DNA of 64,000 bases from Cerioporus squamosus (taxonomy: Eukaryota > Basidiomycota > Agaricomycetes > Polyporales > Polyporaceae). Each line of letters starts with the position of its first letter. Positions within the stretch are counted from its first letter, which is position 1. Below, piece after piece: positions 21,318-33,431 of this stretch. Under the pieces are notes generated by a model that did no database searches, had not been told where the DNA came from, and saw only the letters and a program-made list of their open reading frames with translations. The stretch covers positions 1 through 64,000 of the forward strand of contig JABYQS010000148.1 of the NCBI GenBank assembly GCA_022592435.1, read 5' to 3'. A program made the position numbers and the translations under genes.

Positions 21318-21955
21318 GCATCGAGCTTCTCGTGCAGCACCCTGGCAAGCCGGTTCTTGCCAAAGCTTGGCTTCTGCACCGCTCATCCCTCTTCCTTTGG
21401 TTCATGCATGGATATCGAAACGTTTGACTCTGTCGCTCATCATTATCTCGCTGTCGTTTTGTTGGTTGCCTGCCTTCTATTTGGTCCGTGCTCCGGTTTC
21501 CGCCCACTGATGTACCATAAATACCATCTTCCCTCCCGTATATGTAGTAAAAATATCGCCTTAGCCTCATGTAGCGTATACGTAGCTCAGCTGATCAGTA
21601 TAATACCTCCGTTACTTTGCATGTTCCAACATGACTGTATGCACCTATGAAGACCCATGGTTTCTATGCACATTCTGCCCCGTGTCTGCATCGTCTGCAG
21701 GTTGTGTGTTAGTCGGAACGAAGTTGCGGGGACCGCACTGTGACTCGCGTACCTGAGAGGCAACTGGCCACACCCGATAACAGCCGTCGATGAGGTCAAC
21801 GATCGAGGCGCCGAGGCGCTGAGCACGGCTGTCCTGCGAGTCCACTTCTCTGTCCCGACCCACTTCTGCGCAGCAGGCTGCATATAACCTTGGCTGCGCA
21901 CAGGCGACACGACAGCTTTGACACTTGACTTCCACACATCACAACAGCTACGACT
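21318..21955. other. Intergenic, 3' flank and PIL1 promoter
   Basis: No coding features. The region just before 21956 contains a CA-rich leader typical of highly expressed fungal genes (tccacacatcacaacagctacgact before the ATG). Confidence 0.4.
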
Positions 21956-24900
21956 ATGTTCAAAAACGCAGCGCGCAAGATCGCGCACAACACGACCGTA
22001 CCCGGGCTGCCAGGGCTCGGCAGTAAGCAGGATCTCCGAGCTCTCCAGGACCTCATTACCTCTGAGAAGGCGGTCCTCAATTCGTGCGTATCACAGTCTT
22101 CCTTATGTCGATTCCAACTGGGACGCTGAGGAGACGCATTCTGTGTATGCGGCAGTCTACAGAAACTCAGCGTGGACTTCGCACGAGCATCAGACGCATT
22201 GAGGGTATGGGGGCAGGGCGAGGGAGATGATCTTGCAGTGAGTAACTTCATCAGTTAGAGCTCCGACGGAGTGTGAACGTCCTCTTAGGATACCCTCGCT
22301 GCCTCGAATGCCCTCCTCTTGCACTTCGCGAACGCGCTCTCCGTCCTCGCGAATCATGAAGGCGCGATACGTGAACAGATGAAGGCCGTCCGTACTCGCG
22401 AAGAGAACCTCGATGAACTCAAGCGGCGGCGCAGATCGGTCATTTCGGATGCTGACTCGGCGGAGCGCAAGCTTAGCAAGATGAACCCAGAGAACAAGAA
22501 TTTGCAGCAGCAAACGGACCTCCTCAACAGGCTGCGCGACGAGATTAGGCAGATGGATGCGGATATTGCAGCGGAGGAAGCCAACTTGGGCGACTTCAAG
22601 CGTTCGAGTGTACGTGAATGGATGGGCAGGAAGTTTGGGGGCTTGCTTGAATGCTGCGAAAAGGGCGCGGTGAGTGTTGAATTGGGAGGATCGTCGAATC
22701 GACTCAGTAGATCTCAACGCTTACATCTAGGCTGTGGGTGAAATGGGCAAACTTATCATCTCGGTAGGCCTATTGTGTCATGTTCCAAGTGCATATATCC
22801 ACATCTCTGTAGGAAATCCCCATGGAACCTACCCAACCTGGACTACCCCGACCGTACTACACAGGTCATGCCCGGACCGAGTTCCTTGTGGCTGAAGCTG
22901 CACGCTCCATCGCAGAAGTAGTCTACTCGCCCGAGCCCAACCCCAACCCCGCACACCGGAGCATCCGACCTCTGCCTGGGTCGGATCTGCCCGCTGTGCC
23001 TTCTCCGTCGCAGCGTCGTATGTCCACGATGTCAGCGAATGGGCAAGGCACAGCTTCGCCTATCTCACCATCGTCGCCCGGACCAGCGTATCCTGGACTT
23101 CCACAGCTTGAGGAGACTGGGTTCAGCGTCTCACCATTCCTTGGGGGCCCGGACCACACTCCTCAGCCGTCGCTCGGCCAGTCCGTGAATGAATTCGGGT
23201 CCTTCTCCAGCCCGCAATCGAACCAAGCCAGTACCTTCACTCCCGCTGAACGAGACAAGGCCACTAGCCCTCGCGGTGGTCGCTTTGCCACATTCCCAGT
23301 GAAGGCTCTTGGCCCCAGACCGCAGCCCGGACCTACGCAGGGCAGCAACATCTCGACGAACCCATATATATCTTCTCCTCCTATGAGGGATGGCGATCGT
23401 GCCCCGTCGATCGAGATCGACCGCCCCGGCGACGAATCCTTCTCCTCAAGCGTCGCTATGGCTCTTGGGCGGTACTCCCTTGATGGGCCCTCAGGAGCTG
23501 GTCCTAGTTCGAGTCGCTTCAACGGGCAGCAAGGCCCGCCTCCGGCCCAAGATACCAAAAGTGGTGCCGACTTTGGGCCGCAGAGGTACTCACCTCCTCC
23601 GCCCATGTACACTCCATCGCATGAGCAGGGTCTCCCTGCTGGTGCTGCTCCGTCACGACCTCCCACCGCTATGCAAGACACCTTGAACACTTCCAATTTG
23701 CAGCGGGAGAACGAAGATGAGGATGACGGACTGGCTTACATGTCCCCGAGTCGTGCGAACGGATCGACGGAGTCCCTGCATCATAACGGAGACAGGAGAG
23801 TGCATTTTGGCGGCGTAGCCGATGTCGACGAAGAGCTGCAGAAGCGCCACGAGGAGCAAGAGAAGTCTGCTGCTTCTCCCCCTAGGGCGTCGGCGCGAGT
23901 ACCTGTCCCGCCTATGGACGAATGCTCTATTGAACCTCAGAACGGCAGCAGCTCCCCTGAAGGTGAGTATTCGATATGACGAGGTGATGGGCTGGCAGAT
24001 ATCTAAACTTCTTGTGCACAGTCCTCCGCTCGCAGCCTGCATCTCCGACGCATTCTGACCCGGTATCACGTGGACGTTCTCCGTCCAACCCGCCCGTTCA
24101 GGATCGTGTACCAAGCCCGCCCGCGACGCAGGAGCCCATGGACGAGAAGTCCCTCAATGCAGCAGCCGCTCGTGAAGTATCGAGAGAGTTGGACTCGCTG
24201 ATGATGAGCTCTCCGCCGCACTCACCAGCGCAATCGCAGCCTCCTCCTTCCCCCTTCTCCAACCGCCCGCAGTATGGTGCACCATCTTACCAGCCACGCG
24301 CAGTTTCCCCATTGCCTGCTCTTAACACGATGACGCCGGCCGGGTCTCAGCCCACGAGCCCCAAGTTGGAAGGCATGTACGTGCGTGAGCGGGACCGTTC
24401 GGCAGCCGGCTCCCCTCCATCGCGCGGCCCGACGCAGGACACTATACCGCCGGCCCCCGCCCCCGCTTCACCGACAGCCAGCGACGGGAGCGACCAACGG
24501 CGTCCTTCGTATAGCACGAGGGCGCCCTCAACGGATACGAATGGTACTCCTTTCCGAACCCCCTTGGGCACGCCGTCCGGTCCTCCGCAGTCGAGCTCGA
24601 TGTATAACCTGCCTTTGACGACCGGCTCGAACACATCTTTCCAGGGCGGTGCGCGCATGATATCAGCCGCCGCGTTCAGACGGCAGCAGCAACAGCAGCA
24701 GCAGAATGCTCCTCCACGGAACATGAGCAGCGAGGGCCTCGCTGATGTGAGCCCGCTCAACGTCAAGAAACGTCCGTTGCCGAGCTCTCCGTACCCCTCG
24801 CAGTCCCAGATGCTCGGGCCTGGTCAGGGTCAGGGGATGCGGTCCGTATCGGCGCCTCACATGGGTCCTCCCGGTCAAGGCGAGCAAGACAGACCTGTGT

Positions 24901-25034
24901 CGCAGTACCGTCAGGATGGCGAAGAAGACGAGTACGACTACATTTCTGCATATACGGACAACCCGGACAGGGCGTCTGGGTATGGCTCCGGTCGGTTTGC
25001 CACCAACCTCGAGGACGGGAATGGGATTCGGTAA
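21956..25034 (+). CDS. PIL1: Eisosome core component Pil1/Lsp1-type BAR protein with a long disordered tail
   Basis: Six exons join in frame to 928 residues: 21956-22083, 22156-22237, 22289-22669, 22731-22763, 22813-23962 and 24022-25034. The first ~270 residues are the Pil1 BAR domain. They include MFKNAARKIAHNTTVPGLPG, the SEKAVLNSLQKLSVDFARAS helix, WGQGEGDDLQDTLAA and a long charged coiled region (LKRRRRSVISDADSAERKLSKMNPENKN). The product should coat furrow-like plasma membrane domains rich in PI(4,5)P2. Yeast Pil1 is about 340 residues. Here a ~650-residue Pro/Ser-rich tail follows, with a Gln run at about 24681-24706 and many Ser-Pro sites that could be phosphorylated. This extension is expected of basidiomycete versions as far as I recall, and its role is unknown. 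Confidence 0.93.
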
Positions 25035-25370
25035 TGTATGATCTCCAGTGCGCGTGAATCGCCTGCCACTTTCTTGTATTCCCCTTCGCGATTTATGCTG
25101 AAAGTGACCCGCTGCAGCATAAGTCGCTCGACTCTATCTATCCTGTGAGACTCGCTACTCATTCTGCGCCTATGACATTCTAGCCCTCTGTATCCATACG
25201 TATCGTATGTTACTTATTCTATTGCATGTGTTGTCCAACCGTTGCATCTGTGACCATCACCTTCACGGCTGTCTTCCTCCGATCTTCCTGCGTCTACTCA
25301 AACGGTCCGGAATAACTCCGTTTTCAACTTGTAGAAGTGCTGACGGATCTTCCTCAGTTATCCACTAGTC
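25035..25370. other. Convergent 3' flanks of PIL1 and the MFS transporter gene
   Basis: The two genes face each other. The gap is pyrimidine/AT-rich and holds no coding feature. Confidence 0.5.
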
Positions 25371-27189
25371 TCACGAAGTGATGCGCTGTCTCGCAGCAGC
25401 GACCACCACGCTTCCCAGGCCGGTGGCGAGCGCGCAGGATCCAACGAATATCTCCACTGCGCCATATCCGGCGGTACCGTAGCGTGTACCCAAGGATGTC
25501 GACTTGCCAGCTTGGAGGAGCAGTCCGGATAGGATGGGGCCTATCACCGCAGATACGCCTTTGAACGCGGCGGTACCTGCGTAGGTGATGTCCGCGTTCT
25601 CGGGATTCCGACCTGCACAGTCAACGGCTGCGTTGGGCCAAACTGACGAGAAGCCGCCGCTCTGTAACGCGTCATGGTAAGCGAAGGCCGCCTCCCTACA
25701 TACAATGCAGACCAATCGATTAACAGAGACGCACCAAAGCCCCAAATATGATCGCGAAGGGGTAGATCAATGCCGGACCTTGGGCGAACCCCCAGAGCAA
25801 GAAGGCGGCGAGCGCGCTGCCAAGGGAGCTGAAGAACATGACCCAGGGATATGCGAACCGGTCAGTCAGATCCCCCAGTATGACTTGGCCGATGACTCCT
25901 GCAGCGTTGAAGAGAGATAGTACGACTGTGGCGGTGAGAGGCGTGGAGATCTGCTGCGTGAAGGACGCGATGTACAGGGACACCGGGAAGTAGGACAATC
26001 CTTGGATGAGACAGGTGAACGACTAGTTGAATGTGCGTGTGATTAGGTCGGTTCATCGCATCCTCAGTATGTTCGATGAGTACTCACAAAACTCAGGAAC
26101 AATGGACTTTTGAAGTACTCCATTTGCGACACGATCAACCGAGGCCTCCGCTGTCCCGGATGGGGCTTCGAGATGGGCACTCGCGGGCGTATTCCGAGGA
26201 ATGCGATGCCCGTCGCGGTGCAAGTCATGATCGCCCATATACGGAGCGTCCAACGTAAGCCCAGGTTGTTGAGCATTGCGTTCAGCATGAACGGGAAGAC
26301 AAAACCTGATATCCTGGTCAGCTTGACATCGTCTTGCACCCGAAGAACCACCCGGACGCACCGCCGACGCCGGTCCCGGCGAAGATGATCCCGCCGGCCA
26401 GACCGCGCCGCTTCGAAAACCATTGCGGTAGCAGGATCATGGTGGGCAGGTACACTACCCCTCCACTCAAACCAAGGCCGACGCCCTGCAGAAGGATGAG
26501 TTGCCAGACCTGTGCACGGATTGAGGTGAACCTAAACCTCTGAGGCTGAGACAATTGAAGCTTACGTGGGTTGCGAAGCTAGAGCAGAAAAGGCAGAGGA
26601 AGTAGAGCAGCAGTCCGCACCACATTGCGCTCTTCATGTGTTCCGGATAGCGCCGGAACATCATCGAAAGGAAGAGGACCTGTAGATTGTGCCGAACGGT
26701 CAATATTGAAAGTCGTCGTAACTGATTATGCAACACCCTGACCTCTCCGTATTGTATGCCTAGCCCCACCGTGCCCACTGCCGCAACAGCGACTTGGGAC
26801 GCCGTATTGAACGGCGGGTGCGTCGTGTAGTAGTCTGACAGAAACTCAGCCGGAGCTCCTTCGAGTCTTCGAAGATGACTTGGAAGTACCTTGAAAAATA
26901 CCGTAACTGGTCGCACTCAGTACAAGTGTGTATTGAGTCCGCACACTGTTGCTCACCTGAACAGGAAACCCCATATGAACATCTCAGCGACGAAGCCGCA
27001 TGCGCAGAATGACCAAGCACCAAATCCCTCATCGACTGGTGCAAGTTCCTGGATGTTGGCACCTTCCTGAGGTTCAGCTCGCCCCAGCACATCCAAACGC
27101 GACCCATTGGACCGCGTAGACATGGTTGGCCTCGAATCGAGCGTCGTGAGCCCATACTCGGAGTCTGAGGGAGCTTTACCACTGGCCAT
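25371..27189 (-). CDS. MFS transporter, monocarboxylate-transporter (MCT) type
   Basis: The start MASGKAPSDSEYG at 27189 leads to a hydrophilic N-terminus of about 55 residues, then GFGAWSFCACGFVAEMFIWGFLF (helix 1). The short exon 26906-26890 encodes SYGIFQ, and the protein continues with DYYTTHPPFNTAS. This F/Y-Q-DYY segment after helix 1 is typical of fungal MCT-like carriers. Further helices include GVGLGLSGGVVYLPTMILLPQWF, where a signature of the central loop is visible (SKRRGLAGGIIFAGTGVGG), and LFNAAGVIGQVILGDLTDRF. The substrate is probably a monocarboxylate or similar small acid at the plasma membrane. The gene lies next to a CmcJ-like oxygenase and an alcohol dehydrogenase on the same strand. 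Confidence 0.85.
26890..26906 (-). other. 17-nt exon of the MFS transporter
   Basis: Between introns 26956-26907 and 26889-26835 the bases TTACGGTATTTTTCAAG supply Tyr-Gly-Ile-Phe-Gln. Both introns have GT-AG ends. Joined, the sequence reads FLFRSYGIFQDYYTTHPPF, as expected for this family. Confidence 0.7.
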
Positions 27190-27662
27190 GTCGTCTTCAA
27201 GGTCCCTCCTCAGGCGGGGACTCGGAGTGTATGCACTGTACGTCCGTCAGGTCACTTCTGTATAAAACATACTTATGCCGGGGACGCCTAAAGGTTAAAA
27301 GAATGAACGTAATCAATCTCATGGGTTCTGCCAGGTTCCGTCCGGGATTGCTCTCAGAGAACGTACGATCTTGCTGGAATTCATCCGATTCGTTGCTCAC
27401 GAGGGGCGCGAGTCCCGGCGGGACGCGTGACGCGCTCATCGGTCGAGATCGAAACTCGAGACCGAGGCACCGCTCATGGATGACTCTCATATGAGTTTCT
27501 TCCCGCTTCGGAGCCATTGGCTCGCTATGCCGGGACTTGCTCGCAACACCTCAAAAGAGAGCTTGCCGACACGGGCTGTTTCGACTCAGACATAGATGGT
27601 AATGATTACAACCTAGTAGTACATACATACATCGTCGGGCGAGACCAGGAAAGGTGCCATAT
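27190..27662. other. Intergenic, promoter of the MFS transporter gene
   Basis: No coding feature is supported. The sequence gtataaaac at 27259-27267 is AT-rich but lies on the opposite orientation to the neighbouring genes. Confidence 0.4.
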
Positions 27663-28620
27663 TTAGTCATAGAAGACCAAGAGCCTGAGCTCAATAGACT
27701 CCCGAAGAGGAGCATCTTTGGGTGTCGTAGGATCCTCGAACGCGGTGTGCGGGGTGAAGTTGGCGGTGACGCCATCATCCTGGGAGTCGTAGCTGGAAGC
27801 AGGGGTCAACATCTAGCACTCACGCGAGCCCATGGCACGATGATCACTTACCACTTGATGAACACGACCTCCTCGGGAGACATACCGCGGAGGTACTTCC
27901 ACTTGTTCCCGGGGTTGAACTTCACGCTATAAGTTTCGCCGTCGCGATCGGGGTACTTGAGCGTGGTGGGAACGAGGTCGTTCTCGCGGTCGACGCTGCG
28001 GTAGTCGCACAGCGCCAGCGGCCAATCGTACGCTGGGTGCGAGATTGGCCGCCAGAGGTTGATAATCTGGAAACGTCCCGCGAGGAGCTTGGGGACGTCT
28101 TCCTCCGGGAGATGACGGCGGACGCGAGCCCTCGCGGACTCGGGGGTCTGGTCGATATGGACTTGGGGCACGGGTTGCCGCTTCTGCGGAGTGTCCTCAA
28201 TCTCGCCAGGTCGGCGTCGTCGGATAGCTGTTGAACGTCGATCAGATCCTGACTCGTGCACTGACCATGCATATAGCACTCACTGTGGTCGAAGATGACC
28301 GCGCGTGAAGCGCCAGTCAGCTCCTTCACGAGTTCGATGGACTCGGGGTAGTACTCCTTCTCGATGACCTCATCGTTCTCGAAGGTCTTATGGTTCGCAG
28401 GACGGCGGAAGTACTGGAAACCAGTCGTATCGAGAGACACCGTGTCCTCCTTGCCACGGATGTTCTCGATTTGAACCTCATGAGGAACGGTCGTCCAGTT
28501 CCGCTGACGTTGCTTTGTGGCGGCGTCGGCGTTGATGTAGATGTACGGCTTAGCGCCGTCTTCCGGGGGAGTGAAGTAGTGGAGGGTGGCAGTGACGGTA
28601 TCAGCAGTGTCGATGGCCAT
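27663..28620 (-). CDS. CmcJ/GA4-desaturase-like oxygenase family protein
   Basis: The start MAIDTADTVTATLHYFTPPEDG at 28620 and about three exons lead to the end ..RLLVFYD at 27666. The fold family is the fungal CmcJ/NvfI group of putative Fe(II)/2-oxoglutarate oxygenases. The typical opening (LHYFTPPEDGAKPYIYIN), the central VHIDQTP (His-x-Asp ligand pair), FQIINLWRPISHPAYDWPLALCD and the C-terminal FTPHTAFEDP (third His) are all present. Members hydroxylate, desaturate or rearrange small secondary metabolites. The substrate here is unknown. A TATA-like element lies at 28721-28730. The position between an MFS carrier and an alcohol dehydrogenase on the same strand suggests a shared pathway. 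Confidence 0.85.
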
Positions 28621-28720
28621 GTTACTGGATGTAGTGGCGGCTGTGAGTATAGGAGGGGAGGGTGGTGCGAAAAGAAACCAGGAGATTGTGTTGCTCTCAA
28701 GCTTGGGACACTGGAGTCGA

Positions 28721-28730
28721 GCTTATATGA
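28721..28730 (-). promoter_or_regulatory. TATA-like element upstream of the CmcJ-like gene
   Basis: On the minus strand the string tcatataagc lies about 100 bases before the ATG at 28620. Confidence 0.4.
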
Positions 28731-29573
28731 TGTCGACGGGTGCGGATGTCTTGATCAGTCATCCTTGAGATTCCCGCGAGACGGGGTAGTCCGGTCGTGA
28801 AAGGTGGGCTAAGGTGGGAGACTTACCTGAGACTTTGTCAGCTGGGAATCAAGCACGCAACCAGTCGTCATTGAGCCTCCTCTATCTTTGGGCCCTGGTG
28901 CACTGGTTCTAACCACAAGGCTTTGAAGATATGCAGCACGGCTTAGTCGCTTCTTAAACGCCTCGCTAAAGTTGACTAAAGGGACGTCTATGCTGCCTCG
29001 GCACGACATCGGTCACAGATACTCTCACCAATCCCAACAAGGCTTGTCAGTCATGCCCGGTATGAGGCAACGCAAAGACTTGCGAACGCGCAGTCGCAGC
29101 GCAGTAGCGTTGCTTCTTTGGCTGAGAAAGATCAGACAAGATGATGGATATGAAGAAATACGAATCTTGGAAGAGAGGAGGAGGAGATTTAGAGAGTGCA
29201 GGCGCTTACGACTGTACTTCGTGAGCAAGCGATGCGTCAGCGCTCTTAGTCGTGACCTACCGTACCGAGGGAAACGCTGAAAAAGAATTCCAAGAACCGT
29301 CCTGCGGATGGTGGGCTCTTGCAAGAGATGTCGACCGCAAGATCTGGTGCAATAAACCAGACTACATCAATATCTGGCGTTGGCTATAGGACACGACTAG
29401 ACAAACACGTCGGAGTCCGCGTACTCTACTATGAACGCAAGTATCATACGGAGTATGGAGGATTAGATGTCCGAGAACACAGTTTCGCTGAGAAGGGGAG
29501 AAGAATGACATACAGTGTGTGCGCAAGAACTCCCGAGGAGCAAAGAGGACAGATGCGTCGCGATACAACGAAC
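28731..29573. other. Intergenic, no supported gene
   Basis: The stretch holds upstream sequence of the oxygenase gene and the 3' flank of the alcohol dehydrogenase gene. Open frames are short, with no recognisable motif. Confidence 0.4.
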
Positions 29574-30891
29574 TCATGGAATGATAACCGCCCTGAAGCG
29601 TGCCGTCTCCCTGCGGTCGAACGCCTCCTGCGCCTTGGTCAACGGGAAGCGCTCCACCAGGCACTTGATCTTCTTCGCCTGCACGAACGCAAAGCAGTCC
29701 TCGGAATCTTTCGGGGAACCTGCCGGCCAGCCTCTAATCGAGAGGCGCTTGATGAGGAGCGAGACTGCACGGTGTCGCATCAGCACTTGTAATCGGGAAG
29801 AGGGGATGGAGAAGACTCACGAGGAGGGATCCTCATCGGCTCAGGCTCGACAGCCAGGACTAGCAGGGTGCCGTCGACGGCCAGGGCGTTGATGAGGCTC
29901 TCGGTTGCGCCGGCGTTCGGAGCGGTGGACATGATGACCTTCATACCGCCGAACTTCTGGAGGGCACTCGCTTGGTCGACCTTGGAGCCGTCGATGAACT
30001 CGTCGGCCCCGAGGCTGCGAGCCATGGCTTCCTTGGACCCGTCGTTAGAGAGGGCGATCGTCCTGAACCCCATCGCCGAAGCGAACTGGAGCGCGAGATG
30101 TCCGAGGCCGCTGCATAGGAGGGAACTCGTGAGTGCTTGTCACGCGGATTTTGGAGGAGTATGACCTACCCGATGCCTTGGATGGCCACGTACTCCGGAG
30201 GAGTTACAGTCATGTTGCGGAGTGCATCTATGGCAAAAGTCAACAAGGCTTCTCAAATACACAATGATCAACAGTGTGTACGCACTGAAAGTCGAGATAC
30301 CCGCACACAAGAGAGGAGCAGCCTCAGCGGGATCGAGGTCCTCCGGGACCGCGACGACCGCTTCCGACCTGAGCGTGACGTACTCCGCATACCCTCCATC
30401 ATGTGTGACACCTGCCAGACGTCCATGGTCAGCATATACAGGTGGGATCGAGGAGCCGAGAACGGCACCATTGATGCTCTGGTTCTCGCAGGTCAGGTAG
30501 TCGCCCGCCCGGCACCGAGTACAGGTGGAACAGTGCCCCCCATGCCAGCCAGCACCGACGCGCTGTCCGATCTTCCATTGCGTCTCCTGGCAGGACACCG
30601 CGACGACGTCTCCGATGACCTCGTGCCCCGGAACGCGTGGAAGGGGGCAAGGCATCACTTGGACGGACAGATGTCGTCTCTGGAAGAGGATTGTGGTCGT
30701 CAACAACTAGATCGGTATGGAGGGACATCGACTTACGTTCCGCATACTCCGCACGCGAGGACCTTCACAACGACCTCCCCAGGGCTGGGGAAACGCCACG
30801 GGACAGTGAGCTTCTGTAGCTTGCCTCCGGGCTCGAGGAAAGCATATGCAGTGTAGCAGGTGGGGTACTGTCTGACGACTGCTGGGCACAT
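29574..30891 (-). CDS. Zinc-dependent alcohol dehydrogenase (MDR family)
   Basis: The protein starts MCPAVVRQYPTCYTAYAFLEPGG. The GroES-like catalytic domain follows, with GEVVVKVLACGVCGT (catalytic-zinc Cys), RVPGHEVIGDVVAV (GHE motif) and the four-Cys structural zinc loop HCSTCTRCRAGDYLTCE. Then comes the Rossmann domain with GLGHLALQFASAMGFRTIALS and GADEFIDGSK. It ends ..FPLTKAQEAFDRRETARFRAVIIP. The enzyme should oxidise or reduce an alcohol/aldehyde with NAD(P). Splicing after VCGT uses an acceptor ending ..ccagag to restore the frame. A TATA box (minus strand, 30983-30992) lies about 95 bases upstream. Confidence 0.9.
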
Positions 30892-30982
30892 GGTGGAACA
30901 ACGAGGAGTGCGTGCGTAGAAGTAGCAGAAGAGCAGAAGGCGGGTCGTGTTCGAATTGCTCCGAGCTGAGACCCCCACACCC

Positions 30983-30992
30983 ACCTATATAC
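30983..30992 (-). promoter_or_regulatory. TATA box of the alcohol dehydrogenase gene
   Basis: ggtatatagg reads on the minus strand about 95 bases before the ATG. Confidence 0.45.
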
Positions 30993-32229
30993 CGTGCGGG
31001 TCCCGTATATGCTGACCAGCCGCAAGTCTGCACCATACTGCGGCGTGCAGGAGCGACCGTCCGTTGTGGCATTTCCTGCTTGCAGGTGACGGGTCGACGG
31101 GCGCGCTCGGGTCCGTAGCAAGCAGGCATAAAATGCCAGAGTTCGCCTGTCGTCTCTCACCGTGGTCGGGACTTGCGGATGTGTCGGGACGCGGCATAAG
31201 AGGGGATCAACTCCTGACTCCGAGGACGACTCGGAGGCAGCAGAGGCTCAGGCGCAGTCGAGGAAAGCCGCGGGCTAAGCGGCACGCTCGTCTCGCGGAG
31301 GCGGCGTTGCTTGTTGACTTTTCTTATATGGCAGAGAGTGCTTCAGCTTAACAGGCTGAACACCATATAGAATGGCCGAGGAGATCTGCAGGACGTGGAT
31401 CACCATGTGAGAGAAGAGCGCAGCGCACGGACACCTATGCTGACCATATACTAGCTCCCCCGCGGAGATCTCAAAGCGTGCAGCGCAGGGCTCTGACGTG
31501 ATGGAATCATTTTGAACGCCGACTTATAAGTCTCCTGTTGATTCTTTGCGGCTAAAGCGCACAGTGGGTTAGCGTCCGCGGCTCCGATGATACAGTGGTG
31601 CGCACCATCGGGTGGTTCTGTGGCACAGGACGTAGTGCCGATGCCGACACTCGGTGGATCACTGCAATCGGAGTGCTTGGCAACCCTGGCCACACTCCGC
31701 ATGGCCGACTAGGTCGAGTATCTGGTCTCAGTCCTCCTAGTCACGTTGAAGAAGACCGCCAATGCTCAGTTGCTCGCGAGGGTCGAGTGGTACCAGGTGA
31801 AACCGCTCAGCAGTTTGTGATGTGTCTCTCCTTGGTGACCACAACGGACGAGCGGAGTCCGAGCACTCCGGGCCCGGGTTATGCATTGACAGATCCTAGT
31901 CTAACATAGTTAGTATTACGCCACATATGGTGTCGATGGAGGGAACACACTCACCGTCGAGGATAGTCCGGGTAGGCCGTTTGCGTTGCGAACATTATTT
32001 GTTAAATCTGTGTAAATACCCGCTGAACACGGCGAGGCTCACGCCACAAGTGGGTTCGGAATAACGGGGTATGATCCTTGCTGCATCGATATCCAATCAT
32101 CATACACATACAGACGCGAATCGAATATGCCCGGGACAACAATAGTACAAGGATGAAAAGGTGACGCGCAACAACACAAAACCCGAGGAGAAAGAATGGC
32201 TCGCAGGACAACACGAACCCAAGGAGACG
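30993..32229. other. Intergenic, no supported gene
   Basis: The stretch contains short frames only. The part after 31990 is the 3' flank of the HNH gene. No RNA gene or repeat was recognised. Confidence 0.4.
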
Positions 32230-33431
32230 TCAGAGCATCGAGCGACTAGAGGAATCCGGTATCGCCGGGGATTCCTGCAGCGCCTTGTGCTCGAACAAAC
32301 GGTTCTCGAGCTCGAGCTCCAACCGTTCTTTGCCCTCTTCCGTGCCCCAGACTGCGTTCTCGGAGAGGTCGAAGGCACCAGTGCCAAACGTGTGTTCGTA
32401 GTCCCACCGTTGCTCGCCGGCACCCTTCACATGTTTGAGAAGACCCTGGAGGAAGTGGTCACGGAGAAGTTGGTCTAGGGGACGTTTCGTAGGATCGGAG
32501 ATGTGGTCGACACGAAGGACGCGGTCAACGATGTTCTCGTGTCCTGCTACGAACGCTGTGATGCGGTACTCGTTCTGAAGAGCTGGAGTGAGCAGGAGCG
32601 CATGCGGATCAGTTAAGAGGAACATACGTCAGGATCGACACCGAACTCGTGGTCGGCCCACGGTCTATGCAGATCGGCGCTGAGGAGAAGCATGTTTTGT
32701 ATGGAGCCAATCTTCGAGTCTCCTCCCATGGAACTGATGCAAGCGGTGTCGGTAATGAGGGAGGCATAACCTCCAGCCGTCCACTAAGCCAACATGAGCG
32801 GTCACACGTGTAGCCGCAGTAGAGAGCGGTTCCACCTAGTAGAACCCGCAGCAGCAGAAAGCTAGACGACGCGTACCTCATTCATGTGGGCTCGAGAGAA
32901 GATATGAGAGGGTTGCAGCCCGCTCCACAAAGGACTATGCCCATACACCATGCACTTCCCGTCGCGTTCAACGAAGCGAGACAACTTGTGGTCACGTTCT
33001 TGGTGCCGAGTGGGTGTCGGTTGCCGCCGACGAGCGTGCTTGTGAGTCAAGTTGATATGGATCGGCGAGCCATCTAGCAGTCGCCTTCAGCACAAACGAG
33101 GATTCTACAGGATGACGGAGCCTGCCTGCAGCTAGCAGAATGTAGTTCCCGGGCATCACGATGTCGTCGCAGGGGAAATACTGCTCTGCATCGAATCTGT
33201 CGCCTCTAACCACAATCCAGTCGTTAGGAGTGTCGAGTAGAAGGTGCAGCCACTGGAAGAATGTCGTCCAAGAGATAGTGCCATACTGGTGGAAGCCTGG
33301 GGACGCGTGAGGACTGCGAAGTGGTGACGACGATGCCTCTTGTACACACCTGCCAGCACATGCCCATGATAGTCTCCAAGCACGACGTTGCGGTCCGCAG
33401 GGCGATTCCGGGTGAAAGTCCTGGAAGGCAT
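32230..33431 (-). CDS. Basidiomycete HNH-nuclease domain protein
   Basis: The start MPSRTFTRNRPADRNVVLGDYHGHVLAG at 33431 is followed by GFHQYGTISWTTFFQWLHLL and a beta-rich segment ending GNYILLAAG. The HNH core reads RDGKCMVYG, QPSHIFSRAHMNE, WTAGGYASLITDTACISSMGG, SIQNMLLLSADLHRPWADHEFGVDPD, so H, N and H ligands are visible. After it lies YRITAFVAG and an acidic tail. Proteins of this layout (HNH_2 type) form large expanded families in basidiomycetes with no known function, and nuclease activity is inferred. The gene is head-to-head with the VHS-GAT gene and has its own TATA box at 33480-33488. Confidence 0.75.
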
